Positions 31,479-39,513 of a DNA stretch of 43,650 bases are shown piece by piece. Position 1 is the first letter of the stretch. Each line of letters opens with the position of its first letter. The DNA is from a virus. The position numbers and the translations under genes were made by a program. The stretch lies in IMG/VR virus record IMGVR_UViG_3300025122_005215, positions 1-43,650 of that record; one strand, 5' to 3'. Below the pieces are notes generated by a model. It did not search any database, had not been told where the DNA came from, and saw nothing but the letters and a program-made list of their open reading frames with translations.

Positions 31479-32473
31479 AAGATAAAAATATTTTAGTAAC
31501 AGGCGGTTTAGGATTTATTGGAAGTCATTTTGTAGAGCTCCTTCACCGTGAATGTGAAAATTGCGAAATAACAATTATCGATAGTTATGCATATTGCGTG
31601 TCTGATAAAACAGAAGACTATCTATGGGACATGTATAAAAAGTCTAGTAATAAATTAGATATAATATATGTAAGTATTTCAGATTTTAAATTAGATAAAG
31701 AGTATGATTATATTGTAAATTTTGCTGCAGAATCTCATGTAGATAACAGTATCAAAGCTGGTGATATCTTTATCGATAGTAATTATGTAGGGGTATACGA
31801 ATTATTAAAACAACTACCTGACAGTACAAGGTTTCTTCAAGTAGGAACGGATGAGGTATATGGTAGCTTACAGTTTAATTCAGACCCGAGCGAAGAATAC
31901 AGTTTATTAGAACCATCATCTATATATTCAGCAACAAAAGCAGGAGCAGATTTATTAGCACTATCCTTTCACAAAACATATAAAAAGGATATTATTATAA
32001 CAAGATGTACAAATAACTTCGGACCCAGGCAATACTCCGAAAAATTTATTCCAGTTATTGCTTACAAAGCTAATAATAATGAACAAATTCCAGTATATGG
32101 AAAGGGTAATAACATACGTCAATGGATATACGTCAAAGACCATTGCGAAAAAATATACAACGTATTAACACAAGGAGATGCAGGAAAGATATATAACCTT
32201 GCTCCTGACTCAGAATACCATTCAGAAATATCTAATATTGAAATTGTAGAGATAATTTTGACGATTTTGAAAAAGCCTAAAAAGTTAATTAGCTATGTTG
32301 AAGATAGAAAAGGTCATGATCTTAGATATAGTTTAAGAGATTCAGCGTATAGGGACATGATGATTCAATCAGGCGATCAATTAGAATTTTCTGAAACTCA
32401 AAAAACATTTGCCGATGATTTAAGATACACTATAATGTGGTATATTGAAAATGAAAAATGGTGGGGCAAATAA
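31475..32473 (+). CDS. rmlB: dTDP-glucose 4,6-dehydratase
   Basis: A 332-aa protein. It converts dTDP-glucose to dTDP-4-keto-6-deoxyglucose using bound NAD. Visible are TGGLGFIGSHF (9-19), NFAAESHVDNSI, FLQVGTDEVYGSL (Thr-Asp-Glu catalytic set), YSATKAGAD (YxxxK), TNNFGPRQYSEKFIP and RQWIYVKDHCEKI. All are RmlB hallmarks and its length is close to the family norm of about 350. The matching RmlA lies about 10 kb away on the other strand at 42457. Confidence 0.93.
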   Translation: MKDKNILVTGGLGFIGSHFVELLHRECENCEITIIDSYAYCVSDKTEDYLWDMYKKSSNKLDIIYVSISDFKLDKEYDYIVNFAAESHVDNSIKAGDIFIDSNYVGVYELLKQLPDSTRFLQVGTDEVYGSLQFNSDPSEEYSLLEPSSIYSATKAGADLLALSFHKTYKKDIIITRCTNNFGPRQYSEKFIPVIAYKANNNEQIPVYGKGNNIRQWIYVKDHCEKIYNVLTQGDAGKIYNLAPDSEYHSEISNIEIVEIILTILKKPKKLISYVEDRKGHDLRYSLRDSAYRDMMIQSGDQLEFSETQKTFADDLRYTIMWYIENEKWWGK

Positions 32474-33353
32474 TCTTATAATAGACGGCAACAATCTATT
32501 ATACCGAATCTTTTGGACTAATAATTTTAAATTAGACGAATCAAACAGTCCAGGTCAAATATTTCTATTTTTACGATCTCTAAAATCTTATGTAGATAAA
32601 TTTCAATCAAAAAAAATTTATTGTACATGGGATAAAAAATTAGAATGGCCTTCTACTAATTTCAGGAATGAAGTTATTACCGTAGAATATAAAGCGAATA
32701 GGGATGACGATAAATTTAAAGATGTACATGAGTATGCAGAAAAAATCCAAGAGATTATTTCTTTACTAGGTGTACATAATATGTTTCCGCTTAGAATGGA
32801 AGCTGATGACTTAATGGCTTGGTTATCAGCACACCTTCCTGGTCAAAGTGTTATAGTAACAACTGATAAAGATTTATTACAAACAATATCCGTTGATACT
32901 AAAATCTATAGTCCTATAAAAAAGAAAATAGTTACATTACAAAATTTTGAAGAATATACAGGAGTATCTAAAGACCAATATTTAAATTACAGAGCTGTAA
33001 CAGGTGATAAATCTGATAATATACCTGGTATACCTAAATATGGTCTTGCTCGATTTAAAAAATTAGATCTAACTAAATTAACAGAAGAACAGCAAGTCAT
33101 TTATGAAAGAAACTTAAAATTAATGGACTTATCAATTGGTTATGATTATTATCCAGATGAGGTACCTATATATGAAGAACAATTAAAAAAATGTAAAACT
33201 CATAAAAGTAATCATAATAAATTTATAGAAGAAGCAAAGAAATTAAATATGTGGTCTATTGTAAGGAATTATTCTTCATGGCGAGAATCGTTTAATAACA
33301 ACGAAAATATAATAAATATTATTAAGAAGGCGATTAAAAATGCGAAAAGTTGA
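32451..33353 (+). CDS. rnh: 5'-3' exonuclease/RNase H (FEN-like)
   Basis: A 300-aa protein (T4 RNase H is 305 aa). It removes RNA primers from lagging-strand fragments. Metal-ligand motifs are LIIDGNNLLYR, MEADDLMAW, TTDKDLLQ and GDKSDNIPGIPKYG with its helix-hairpin-helix. An in-frame TTG at 32445 exists; the ATG at 32451 is preferred. It overlaps the end of rmlB by 23 bp, so rmlD-GT-rmlB is inserted upstream of a core replication gene within the operon. Confidence 0.92.
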   Translation: MKNGGANNLIIDGNNLLYRIFWTNNFKLDESNSPGQIFLFLRSLKSYVDKFQSKKIYCTWDKKLEWPSTNFRNEVITVEYKANRDDDKFKDVHEYAEKIQEIISLLGVHNMFPLRMEADDLMAWLSAHLPGQSVIVTTDKDLLQTISVDTKIYSPIKKKIVTLQNFEEYTGVSKDQYLNYRAVTGDKSDNIPGIPKYGLARFKKLDLTKLTEEQQVIYERNLKLMDLSIGYDYYPDEVPIYEEQLKKCKTHKSNHNKFIEEAKKLNMWSIVRNYSSWRESFNNNENIINIIKKAIKNAKS

Positions 33354-33531
33354 ATATACAAAAAATCCTAATAATATAATGGGACCTGCTGGTAATACAA
33401 TTGCACCTACAATGAGAGAAGTTAGAATGGGTGATGAAATACGTACAGAAGCACATTATACTGATCCTCACACCGGCCAATTTATTACAAAACAAATAGT
33501 TGATGTCCGATCAGTAGATGAGCCTAAATGA
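33340..33531 (+). CDS. small hypothetical protein
   Basis: A 63-aa protein, polar, starting MRKVEYTKNPNNIMGPAGN. It overlaps rnh by 14 bp and gene 61 by 14 bp, and the tight packing supports it as a real gene. No family is recognised. The TDPHTGQFITKQIVDVRS stretch looks like a short beta hairpin. Confidence 0.6.
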   Translation: MRKVEYTKNPNNIMGPAGNTIAPTMREVRMGDEIRTEAHYTDPHTGQFITKQIVDVRSVDEPK

Positions 33532-34546
33532 CGTAATACCACAAGAATATATTGTAGAAAAATTTTATCAATATGCGGGGTATCCTAAGTATAAAAAATT
33601 AACTAACGTATATGAAGGTGGTTGTCCTGTTTGTAGAGAAGGTAAGTCTTGGAATAAAAAAAGAAGACTCTACTATATAGTAAAAGAAGATCATATTTTC
33701 TGTCATAATTGTGGTTGGAGTGGTTCTCCTGTAAAATGGGTCCAAGAAGTAACAGGTAAGAATTATATTGATATAATTAATGAATGTAAAGATATAGATA
33801 CATTTAACATTCCTGTTGAAACAGAAGATAAATTAACTCCCGATAAACCACCACAATCTCTTCCTGGTGATTGTATTAATTTATACGATAAAGTTCAGTG
33901 CAGTTTTTATAGTCATGAACCAATGGTAACACATGCTATAATTACATGCAAAGAGAGAAGACTATTAACAGCAATTAATAAACCTAAATCTTTGTGGTTT
34001 AGTAGAAATGATTTTGTACATAAAAATAGAATAATAATACCGTTTTATGATAATAATAAAATCATATTTTATCAATCAAGAAAATTAAAACAAAATAAAA
34101 AAGATACAAAGCCAAAATATCTTTCAAAAATAGGAGCAGATAAAACAATATTTAATATCGATAAAATAGATAATACTTTAGAGTATATTTTTATTTTTGA
34201 GGGACCAATAGATAGTTTTTTTGTTAAAAATGGTGTTGCAGTAGGTGGTATCAGCAAAGGTAGATCTTGTTTTACAAAACGACAAGAACAACAAATAATT
34301 CAAAAACCTTTTCATAAGCGTATTTGGGTTCTTGATAACCAACACTGTGATGAAACAGCAAAACAAAAAACTCAATTATTACTCAGTCAAGGAGAAAAGT
34401 GTTTTATATGGCCTGAAGAGTTATTAAATTTTAAAGATTTTAATGATTTGTGCGTAAAAATAAACCGAGACGAAGTTACATCTCGGTTTATACTTAACAA
34501 TAGTTATACTGAATTAAAAGGTAAATTATTATTATCTAGAATTTAA
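33518..34546 (+). CDS. 61: gp61 DNA primase
   Basis: A 342-aa protein exactly T4 gp61-like in size. It synthesises RNA primers with gp41. The zinc ribbon CPVCREGKSW...HIFCHNCGWSG lies at about residues 35-70. The TOPRIM Glu motif is IFIFEGPIDSFFV, and RIWVLDNQHCDE supplies the DxD-like metal site. The 3' end holds an 11-bp inverted repeat (34460-34491). The gene converges on a minus-strand late gene with no gap. Confidence 0.92.
   Translation: MSLNDVIPQEYIVEKFYQYAGYPKYKKLTNVYEGGCPVCREGKSWNKKRRLYYIVKEDHIFCHNCGWSGSPVKWVQEVTGKNYIDIINECKDIDTFNIPVETEDKLTPDKPPQSLPGDCINLYDKVQCSFYSHEPMVTHAIITCKERRLLTAINKPKSLWFSRNDFVHKNRIIIPFYDNNKIIFYQSRKLKQNKKDTKPKYLSKIGADKTIFNIDKIDNTLEYIFIFEGPIDSFFVKNGVAVGGISKGRSCFTKRQEQQIIQKPFHKRIWVLDNQHCDETAKQKTQLLLSQGEKCFIWPEELLNFKDFNDLCVKINRDEVTSRFILNNSYTELKGKLLLSRI
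34460..34491 (+). other. 11-bp inverted repeat near the end of gene 61
   Basis: ATAAACCGAGA and TCTCGGTTTAT are perfect complements around a 10-nt loop, 55 bp before the gene 61 stop. No T-tract follows. It is close to the convergent boundary with the late gene at 34547, where an early transcript would be expected to end. Confidence 0.75.
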
Positions 34547-34999
34547 TTAACCAGTCCAACCTGCTGGCCTAGGCCCAGCTATTTCATCCGCCCACGCTTT
34601 ATCAGTAGCCGCTTTTGGTCCAGCTATATAAACAGCCCATTTCTTATCAAGATCAGACTTATAACCCGACGCCTTGGGCGCTGGCTTCGGCGGTGGAGGA
34701 GGTGCTGGCGCTGGTCCTCCAGGAGCAGCATCTTTGGCAGCCTCTGCAGCATCAAATTGAGCTAATACCTTTTCTGCTGCTTTTCTTTCTTTTTTCGCAT
34801 CCCTATATGCCTTTTCAGCGACCTTCTCTTCCTTCTCATGAGCCGCGATTATGTCCGCAGACGGAGTACCGCCGTGCTCCTTTTCAATCACTTGCCAAGC
34901 CGATCTCGTCGCTTTCCAAGCAACACGTGCTTTTCTAGATTGGATCTCGTGGGTCTCTATTCCTCGTTGTAACTCCGCTCGTCTTCCTGAATTTGCCAT
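34547..34999 (-). CDS. Ala/Lys-rich low-complexity late protein
   Basis: A 150-aa protein. Residues 1-90 are a long charged helix (VAEKAYRDAKKERKAAEKVL), probably coiled coil. Residues 91-110 are Pro-rich (PAPAPPPPPKPAPK). The tail repeats a motif twice (KKWAVYIAGPKA and KAWADEIAGPRP). No family is recognised. A late-type octamer CATAAATA lies 9 bp before the ATG. This composition is common in virion-associated or head-core proteins, so a structural role is a guess. Confidence 0.55.
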   Translation of the reverse strand: MANSGRRAELQRGIETHEIQSRKARVAWKATRSAWQVIEKEHGGTPSADIIAAHEKEEKVAEKAYRDAKKERKAAEKVLAQFDAAEAAKDAAPGGPAPAPPPPPKPAPKASGYKSDLDKKWAVYIAGPKAATDKAWADEIAGPRPAGWTG

Positions 35000-35007
35000 A
35001 ATATTAA

Positions 35008-35442
35008 TTATTTATGTTTTTCTATATAAAGGTTTTTAAAAATTTGATTTAATCCTGCTAATCTCTCACATACATCTAAAACTTCATTTTTTGTAGCATC
35101 AGAAACATCAGCATAAATAGTACCTACTTTATTATCATCTCGTAACTTACCTAACACACTAGAAATACCACCATTAAGATATTGTAATACCTCATCAATA
35201 TTGGTAATCCATTCTTGTAAATCTTCAAGTTCTTGTTGCTCGTTCGGGTTCTGATCTATTACATCTTCAAAATCGTCGGCATGATCTGGTTCATCTAAAG
35301 CATTTGCAAAAGATTGTTGATCGTCGGTCGGCTCCGCATCAATTGCTGGCGCAGGTGCGGGTCCGGGAGCAGCAGCTGGGCCTGGTGCATCAAATTCATC
35401 TTCTAAAAGTAAAGATAAAAATTTATTTTCAAACTTTCCCAT
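35008..35442 (-). CDS. acidic Pro/Ala-rich late protein
   Basis: A 144-aa protein. It starts MGKFENKFLSLLLEDEF; the amphipathic start ending in LLE-D resembles capsid-targeting peptides weakly. Then come AAAPGPAPAPA linkers, an acidic stretch (DEPDHADDFEDVIDQNP) and a helical C-terminal domain (LQEWITNIDEVLQYL, NEVLDVCERLAGLNQIFKNLYIE). It is divergently transcribed from the 35467 gene through overlapping late-promoter octamers. No family is recognised. Confidence 0.6.
   Translation of the reverse strand: MGKFENKFLSLLLEDEFDAPGPAAAPGPAPAPAIDAEPTDDQQSFANALDEPDHADDFEDVIDQNPNEQQELEDLQEWITNIDEVLQYLNGGISSVLGKLRDDNKVGTIYADVSDATKNEVLDVCERLAGLNQIFKNLYIEKHK
35009..35016 (-). promoter_or_regulatory. 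late-promoter-like octamer
   Basis: CATAAATA on the minus strand, 9 bp before the ATG at 34999. It overlaps the stop codon of the 35008-35442 gene. Confidence 0.45.
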
Positions 35443-35447
35443 GTAAG

Positions 35448-35460
35448 TATTTAATAAATA
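35448..35460. promoter_or_regulatory. overlapping divergent late promoters
   Basis: Minus-strand ATTAAATA (35448-35455) ends 5 bp before the ATG at 35442. Plus-strand AATAAATA (35453-35460) ends 6 bp before the ATG at 35467. The two octamers share 3 bp inside a near-palindrome (AAGTATTTAATAAATACTT). Confidence 0.55.
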
Positions 35461-35466
35461 CTTATG

Positions 35467-35829
35467 ATGAAAGGCATACTTTTCGAAGATTTATATAAGT
35501 ACACTAACAAGTATTGGAAAGACGTGAAGTCTAGACACGTTCGACCAACTACAAAAACATTAGCTGATATTGCACAGGCTAGTCCAGCAACTTATAATCA
35601 AATTTCAGCTGACCTTGTTCCTTTTCCAGGTGATCATTTAATTGAACAATTAGGTTCCGCTTATAAAAATATAGCGGATGCTACTGGGCTATTAGTTCAG
35701 CTGTTCGAAAATCCTTCCACCCACTTAGACGAAAAAGTTGTACAAGCCGCAACTTTAAAGTTGCAAAAAATTCAAGATCTTATAAAATCAGTGTCGGAAG
35801 ATTTAGATCATGACGAATCAGATAGTTAA
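35467..35829 (+). CDS. hypothetical late protein
   Basis: A 120-aa protein starting MKGILFEDLYKYTNKYW. An ATG at 35464 is only 3 bp from the late octamer, so 35467, which gives the 6-bp spacing seen elsewhere, is preferred. The protein is helical, with DLVPFPGDHLIEQLGSAYKNI and a charged C-terminal helix ending SEDLDHDESDS. No family is recognised. It overlaps the membrane/zinc-ribbon gene by 20 bp. Confidence 0.6.
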   Translation: MKGILFEDLYKYTNKYWKDVKSRHVRPTTKTLADIAQASPATYNQISADLVPFPGDHLIEQLGSAYKNIADATGLLVQLFENPSTHLDEKVVQAATLKLQKIQDLIKSVSEDLDHDESDS

Positions 35830-36202
35830 GAGTTTATTAATTTTAATTTTAATTTCAAGTTCAATTAGCGGTATAACAGTTTTATTTTATCCCTCCCTTA
35901 CTAGCTTTATAAAAGTATTCATAGGAGCAACCGGGGCTCAAATACTGTTCTTTTTTCTATATAATAATATTCTTAGATATATCGCTCGCTTAAATTTAGA
36001 AAAAGAGGCGCTACATTTATCTCAATTAGCAGAACAAAATCGGATTTTAGCTGAATGTCAAGGATGTAAAAAAATGAATAATGTATATGTAATATTAACA
36101 AAGGACGACAATGAATTTAATTGTGAAGAATGTGATGCTCAGAATAAAGTAAAAATTGATATTAGTACTGTATTACCAACAACAATGATTTATGAACAAT
36201 AA
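35810..36202 (+). CDS. membrane protein with C-terminal zinc ribbon
   Basis: A 130-aa protein. Two hydrophobic segments, at about residues 8-28 (LLILILISSSISGITVLFY) and 32-52 (FIKVFIGATGAQILFFFLYN), predict a two-pass hairpin with both ends on one side. After a helical linker come CQGCKK and CEECDAQNK, a two-pair cysteine knuckle typical of a zinc ribbon. A membrane-anchored zinc ribbon could tether a nucleic acid or protein partner to the inner membrane. The specific role is unknown. Confidence 0.65.
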   Translation: MTNQIVKSLLILILISSSISGITVLFYPSLTSFIKVFIGATGAQILFFFLYNNILRYIARLNLEKEALHLSQLAEQNRILAECQGCKKMNNVYVILTKDDNEFNCEECDAQNKVKIDISTVLPTTMIYEQ

Positions 36203-36413
36203 AAAACCTACTAAAGACTATTCACAACTGGCACGATGGTTGTGCTTATTTGAAGCAGTAAATATTATTGCTGAAAAAGCAGAAAAAATAGGACATACAA
36301 AAGATTGTCTAAAGCCGATTCCTATTAACAAATATATTAATGAAAGATATCCTTCTGTATTAAAGGACGTAGAATATGAATTTAGTAATAATCTCCATAC
36401 ACATCGTCGTTAG
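36192..36413 (+). CDS. small hypothetical protein
   Basis: A 73-aa protein (MNNKKPTKDYSQLARWLCLF...) with a helical Lys/Ile-rich body. It overlaps the upstream membrane gene by 11 bp. Its last 32 bp overlap the 3' end of the convergent gp14-like gene, so the two share a tail-to-tail coding overlap. No family is recognised; a role as a small packaging factor cannot be tested by eye. Confidence 0.55.
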   Translation: MNNKKPTKDYSQLARWLCLFEAVNIIAEKAEKIGHTKDCLKPIPINKYINERYPSVLKDVEYEFSNNLHTHRR

Positions 36414-37680
36414 ATCCATATTCAAAAAACTTCGCTTGCTCTGTATCTAAATCATTACCATAATCAGCATCTGGGTCAGTTACTCTACCCATACCAGAAG
36501 CATCAGTCACCTGTGTAGATTTCGCCTCAGGGGTTAATTCTGCAGTAGTATCTCCAGGACCAATAGCCTTGGGTAAGAACGTATGATCATTACGCCGAGC
36601 TCGGAGTTTAAATACATAATGACCTTGTAATTGATTTATCTCGTTAATACTTTCATCTAACCGCTCAGTGATTTCAAATATCTTACCATTTCTACCCTCA
36701 GGACGGTCATCACCGTATTCAATTAATTGAAATACATCGCCTGCATTTGGCTCAGCAATTTGTTTTTCATCAAAATTATGGGTTACCGCTCCGGTCCAAT
36801 ATCCATCAGATTTAGTGTCAGATTCAGTAATTGTTAAAGGTAAAGAGGTACTGGACGTTACTTTTGCTTTTTGAGTTATACGAAAACCATAAACAGTACC
36901 ACTACTCGATACACCAGAAGTCTTATAACGATTACGCCATTCAGCTACAAAAACATCACTTAATGAACGATTAATAGCGACAGCAATGTTATAAGGAACA
37001 GTCTGTGGTCCCAGTGACTGAGGAGATACTATTACGTCAAAATGTGTTCCAGCAGCCACAGCCGCTGTAAACAATGGATCAGGACTTGCAGCAGCTGAAC
37101 TCGCTGTTATGGTATGCGTACCACCAGATACTGATTGAAACGTCAAAGTATCACCAGCTGATAAAATTTGAATACCGGTTCCCTCAGCATCAATCCAAAT
37201 ATCTTTACATAACGTATCACCAACTCCAGGTGCTATAGCCGCCCGGGTCGGGTATTTACCATGCAGCATATACGACCCAGTATCTGGCTCAGCAAGCCCG
37301 GTATAATCAGTAGCTGACAACTCAGTTTCAAACGTTTCAATATCTATAATAGCTGTTAATTCATCATCTGACACTAAACCATATTGCGAATATGTTATTG
37401 CTCCGTCTGTTAAATCTATTAACATTACAAACGTAGCTTTTGGATAAAATCCTTGATATGGATTTTCACCATATACTTTATCAGTATTATCTATATCGAA
37501 TTTACGAGCATAATAATTTACCTGCGTACCATATAATCTTACTTGCTCCTTCCACCATCTTTTATATGTTTGATTACGCTCATTATCACCAAGCGATTTA
37601 TTATTAAACCGAATAATATCCTCTGCGTCACTATGATAGTTAACTGCCGTAACTGTATCTGTACTCCATGCCGATGCCAT
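36382..37680 (-). CDS. 14: gp14-like neck protein with large central insertion
   Basis: A 432-aa protein; T4 gp14, which joins head to tail, is 256 aa. Residues 67-120 (KVYGENPYQGFYPKATFVMLIDLTDG...SQYGLVSDDELTAIIDIETF) correspond to the T4 stretch around FGEDPQNKFTKAWKF...FSKFGMMVNDEVTLSI. Residues 308-370 (NAGDVFQLI...GKIFEITER) correspond to [20 protein letters not shown]. Between them, about residues 125-305 are beta-rich, Ser/Thr/Gly-rich sequence with no counterpart, like an added surface domain. The C-terminus is acidic and disordered. It overlaps the upstream 102-aa gene by 1 bp. Confidence 0.68.
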   Translation of the reverse strand: MASAWSTDTVTAVNYHSDAEDIIRFNNKSLGDNERNQTYKRWWKEQVRLYGTQVNYYARKFDIDNTDKVYGENPYQGFYPKATFVMLIDLTDGAITYSQYGLVSDDELTAIIDIETFETELSATDYTGLAEPDTGSYMLHGKYPTRAAIAPGVGDTLCKDIWIDAEGTGIQILSAGDTLTFQSVSGGTHTITASSAAASPDPLFTAAVAAGTHFDVIVSPQSLGPQTVPYNIAVAINRSLSDVFVAEWRNRYKTSGVSSSGTVYGFRITQKAKVTSSTSLPLTITESDTKSDGYWTGAVTHNFDEKQIAEPNAGDVFQLIEYGDDRPEGRNGKIFEITERLDESINEINQLQGHYVFKLRARRNDHTFLPKAIGPGDTTAELTPEAKSTQVTDASGMGRVTDPDADYGNDLDTEQAKFFEYGSNDDVYGDYY

Positions 37681-37988
37681 TACTTTTTAATAAAATATTG
37701 ATTGTTATCAATATACATTGTTATTCCTGTATTACCTAAATTTCTAGATCCTTCTTTCTCAAGATCTGTAATTCCATATAATTGTTTTAGTTCTTGTATA
37801 TCTTGAACACTTAAACGATGTATACCTGCTTGAGATGCTTTTAAGATTTTAAAACTGTTTGGCTCAGGTTTCGCCCGACTACTAGCAGGTAACAAATTTT
37901 GATGCTTTCTACCAGAACCCGTACTCCCTCTCAATTTGTATAAATTTTTACACCCTAAAGCTTCAAGGAATTTCCGAGTGAATAACAT
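37680..37988 (-). CDS. hypothetical basic late protein
   Basis: A 102-aa protein starting MLFTRKFLEALGCKNLYKLRG, followed by a basic flexible region (GSGRKHQNLLPASSRAKPEP) and a helical part HRLSVQDIQELKQLYGITDLE. No family is recognised. It is the first gene after a strong terminator and has a late-like octamer ATTAAATA 6 bp before the ATG. It shares its last base with the gp14-like gene, suggesting co-transcription of virion genes. Confidence 0.6.
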   Translation of the reverse strand: MLFTRKFLEALGCKNLYKLRGSTGSGRKHQNLLPASSRAKPEPNSFKILKASQAGIHRLSVQDIQELKQLYGITDLEKEGSRNLGNTGITMYIDNNQYFIKK

Positions 37989-37994
37989 TTTAAT

Positions 37995-38002
37995 TATTTA
38001 AT
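37995..38002 (-). promoter_or_regulatory. late-promoter-like octamer
   Basis: ATTAAATA on the minus strand, 6 bp before the ATG at 37988. It begins directly after the T-run of the terminator at 38003-38035. Confidence 0.5.
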
Positions 38003-38035
38003 AAAAAAAGCCCCCTTACATTAATGTAGGGGGCT
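38003..38035 (-). terminator. intrinsic terminator after the 38065-39513 gene
   Basis: Read on the minus strand: a GC-rich stem AGCCCCCTACATT pairing with AATGTAAGGGGGCT (one bulged base), followed by seven T residues. It lies 30 bp past the stop of the acidic 482-aa gene. It is the clearest intrinsic terminator in the window. Confidence 0.85.
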
Positions 38036-38064
38036 ATCAAAGGTACTATGTATTTTTATATATC

Positions 38065-38610
38065 TTATGTCTTGGCGTTAGCCTTTAACGGACCTTTACC
38101 GTGTTTCTTATCGCCCACGGTCTTACCGTCAGTGGTTGGTTTCCCGGTTGTAGGTGCGTCATCCGTAACCTTCGCATCACCTGTACCTGTGGACTTACCA
38201 CCTAAAGCATCAGCCGGTAGTTCCGTGGCGTTACCGGCGCCATCAGAAGGATCCTTGCCAACGTCTTTACCGTCTGTAGTTGGCTTACCGGTCGATGTTT
38301 CATCTCCCTCAGCTACTGTCTCGGCACTCTCGCGAGAAAATCCCTCTTCTGGTTCCTCTTCACCATTAAGACCATTAAGTTCATCCTCGAGATCGTCGGT
38401 CGGGGCAAGCTGATCAGCCACTGCACGAATAGCATCCGCTTGATCAGGAGTTAACGTTACAGTGATGTCTTCACCACCCTCATCGCCAAACTCATCATCA
38501 CCAACTGCGATTCCATCATCACCGGGTATACCTAGCTCAGCACCGAAATCGTCGTCTTCACTCATAACTTGCTCATAGAGCTTATCAAATATTGATTTAT
38601 CTTCTGACAT
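38065..38610 (-). CDS. nested in-frame gene within the acidic late protein
   Basis: A 181-aa product starting MSEDKSIFDKLYEQVMSEDD. It is supported by a perfect TATAAATA (38631-38638) 20 bp upstream and an AAAGG ribosome-binding site 7 bp before the ATG, both inside the longer ORF and in the same frame. The same AAAGG-N7-ATG pattern precedes gene 18. The N-terminal MSxxKSIFDKLYE looks like a genuine protein start. Two in-frame products, or a fusion of once separate genes, are both possible. Confidence 0.6.
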   Translation of the reverse strand: MSEDKSIFDKLYEQVMSEDDDFGAELGIPGDDGIAVGDDEFGDEGGEDITVTLTPDQADAIRAVADQLAPTDDLEDELNGLNGEEEPEEGFSRESAETVAEGDETSTGKPTTDGKDVGKDPSDGAGNATELPADALGGKSTGTGDAKVTDDAPTTGKPTTDGKTVGDKKHGKGPLKANAKT

Positions 38611-39513
38611 AATATTACCTTTGTTAGAATTATTTATACTATCCTTAACTACTTTCTCTTCTTTTTCAGGATTTTTTTCTTTTGCGTTTTCGTCTGCCTT
38701 GTCTGCTTCTTTTGGCTCTTGTACCTCGCCATCAATATTTTTTGTAGATGATTCTTGACTTGTAGAATCTTCCTCATCTACTGGTCGTTGTTTCTTTTTA
38801 TCTAGTTTCGGACCAACACCTTCATCCGGTTGGTCAAACGACGTTCCATCTTCTTCATTTAATTTAGATTTTAACGAAAATCCCTTGCCACTTGAAGATA
38901 AGCGACTTTCATACTCATCCATTATATTTGTAAAATTCATAACTTTCTTTTTTTCCTTTAATGTAACTAACTTTCTCTCAACTCTAACTGACTCTTTCTT
39001 TACAACATTATCTCTTTTAACCGCAATTCCATCACCTACCGCAGCAGCTTGGACCCACTCTCCATCAACGTTAAGAACTACAAAGTCGTCATCCTCACCT
39101 TCAACCTCTACTATATCTCCAACATCTAATGGCTCATCATCTAAATAGTCACCACTATGACGCGAAGGATCACCGAAATCTGCCTCATCACCAAAATCTG
39201 GTCCAAGATCTTCCTTTAACTTCTTTGACTTGATCACTTCAATATCATCATCACCCGTTTCGTCGCCTGCATCGGCAGCGGGAGGTCGTTCGTGTCTCTT
39301 CCTCCTTCTGTTTTTGCGACCTTTCGCGGTCATTGATTTCCCTGTACCGTAACCCTTTGAATTCTGTTGCGTTCCGCGGCGTGAAGGGTCTACCTTGTAG
39401 TCGCCCTTCGCTTCAGTCACGACTTCTTCGGACTCTGTAGTATCGTCAGCATCTACCTTTGCCGTAGATTTGGCAAAGGCTTCATTAATAGAGTTTAAAT
39501 CTCTGCTGTTCAT
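38065..39513 (-). CDS. acidic low-complexity late protein, probably composite
   Basis: A 482-aa protein. Residues 1-35 begin MNSRDLNSINEAFAKS. Residues 50-80 are a basic patch (KGRKNRRRKRHERPP). Residues 125-165 hold a small SH3-like beta segment (DVGDIVEVEGEDDDFVVLNVDGEWVQ). Residues 190-300 are charged and disordered. From 302 (MSEDKSIFDKLYEQ) an acidic domain follows, ending in a repeated TGKPTTDGK motif. An internal late promoter and ribosome-binding site precede residue 302, so a shorter product is likely. It could be a head-core or scaffold-type protein, but no homologue is recognised. It is divergent from gene 17. Confidence 0.65.
   Translation of the reverse strand: MNSRDLNSINEAFAKSTAKVDADDTTESEEVVTEAKGDYKVDPSRRGTQQNSKGYGTGKSMTAKGRKNRRRKRHERPPAADAGDETGDDDIEVIKSKKLKEDLGPDFGDEADFGDPSRHSGDYLDDEPLDVGDIVEVEGEDDDFVVLNVDGEWVQAAAVGDGIAVKRDNVVKKESVRVERKLVTLKEKKKVMNFTNIMDEYESRLSSSGKGFSLKSKLNEEDGTSFDQPDEGVGPKLDKKKQRPVDEEDSTSQESSTKNIDGEVQEPKEADKADENAKEKNPEKEEKVVKDSINNSNKGNIMSEDKSIFDKLYEQVMSEDDDFGAELGIPGDDGIAVGDDEFGDEGGEDITVTLTPDQADAIRAVADQLAPTDDLEDELNGLNGEEEPEEGFSRESAETVAEGDETSTGKPTTDGKDVGKDPSDGAGNATELPADALGGKSTGTGDAKVTDDAPTTGKPTTDGKTVGDKKHGKGPLKANAKT
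38631..38638 (-). promoter_or_regulatory. internal T4-type late promoter
   Basis: Exact TATAAATA on the minus strand inside the 482-aa ORF, followed by AAAGG (38618-38622) and the ATG at 38610. Confidence 0.65.

Noticed and set aside
38048-38413. Plus-strand Ser/Pro-rich ORF opposite the acidic late gene
   Set aside because: A shadow of the low-complexity minus-strand gene, crossing no regulatory signals of its own.
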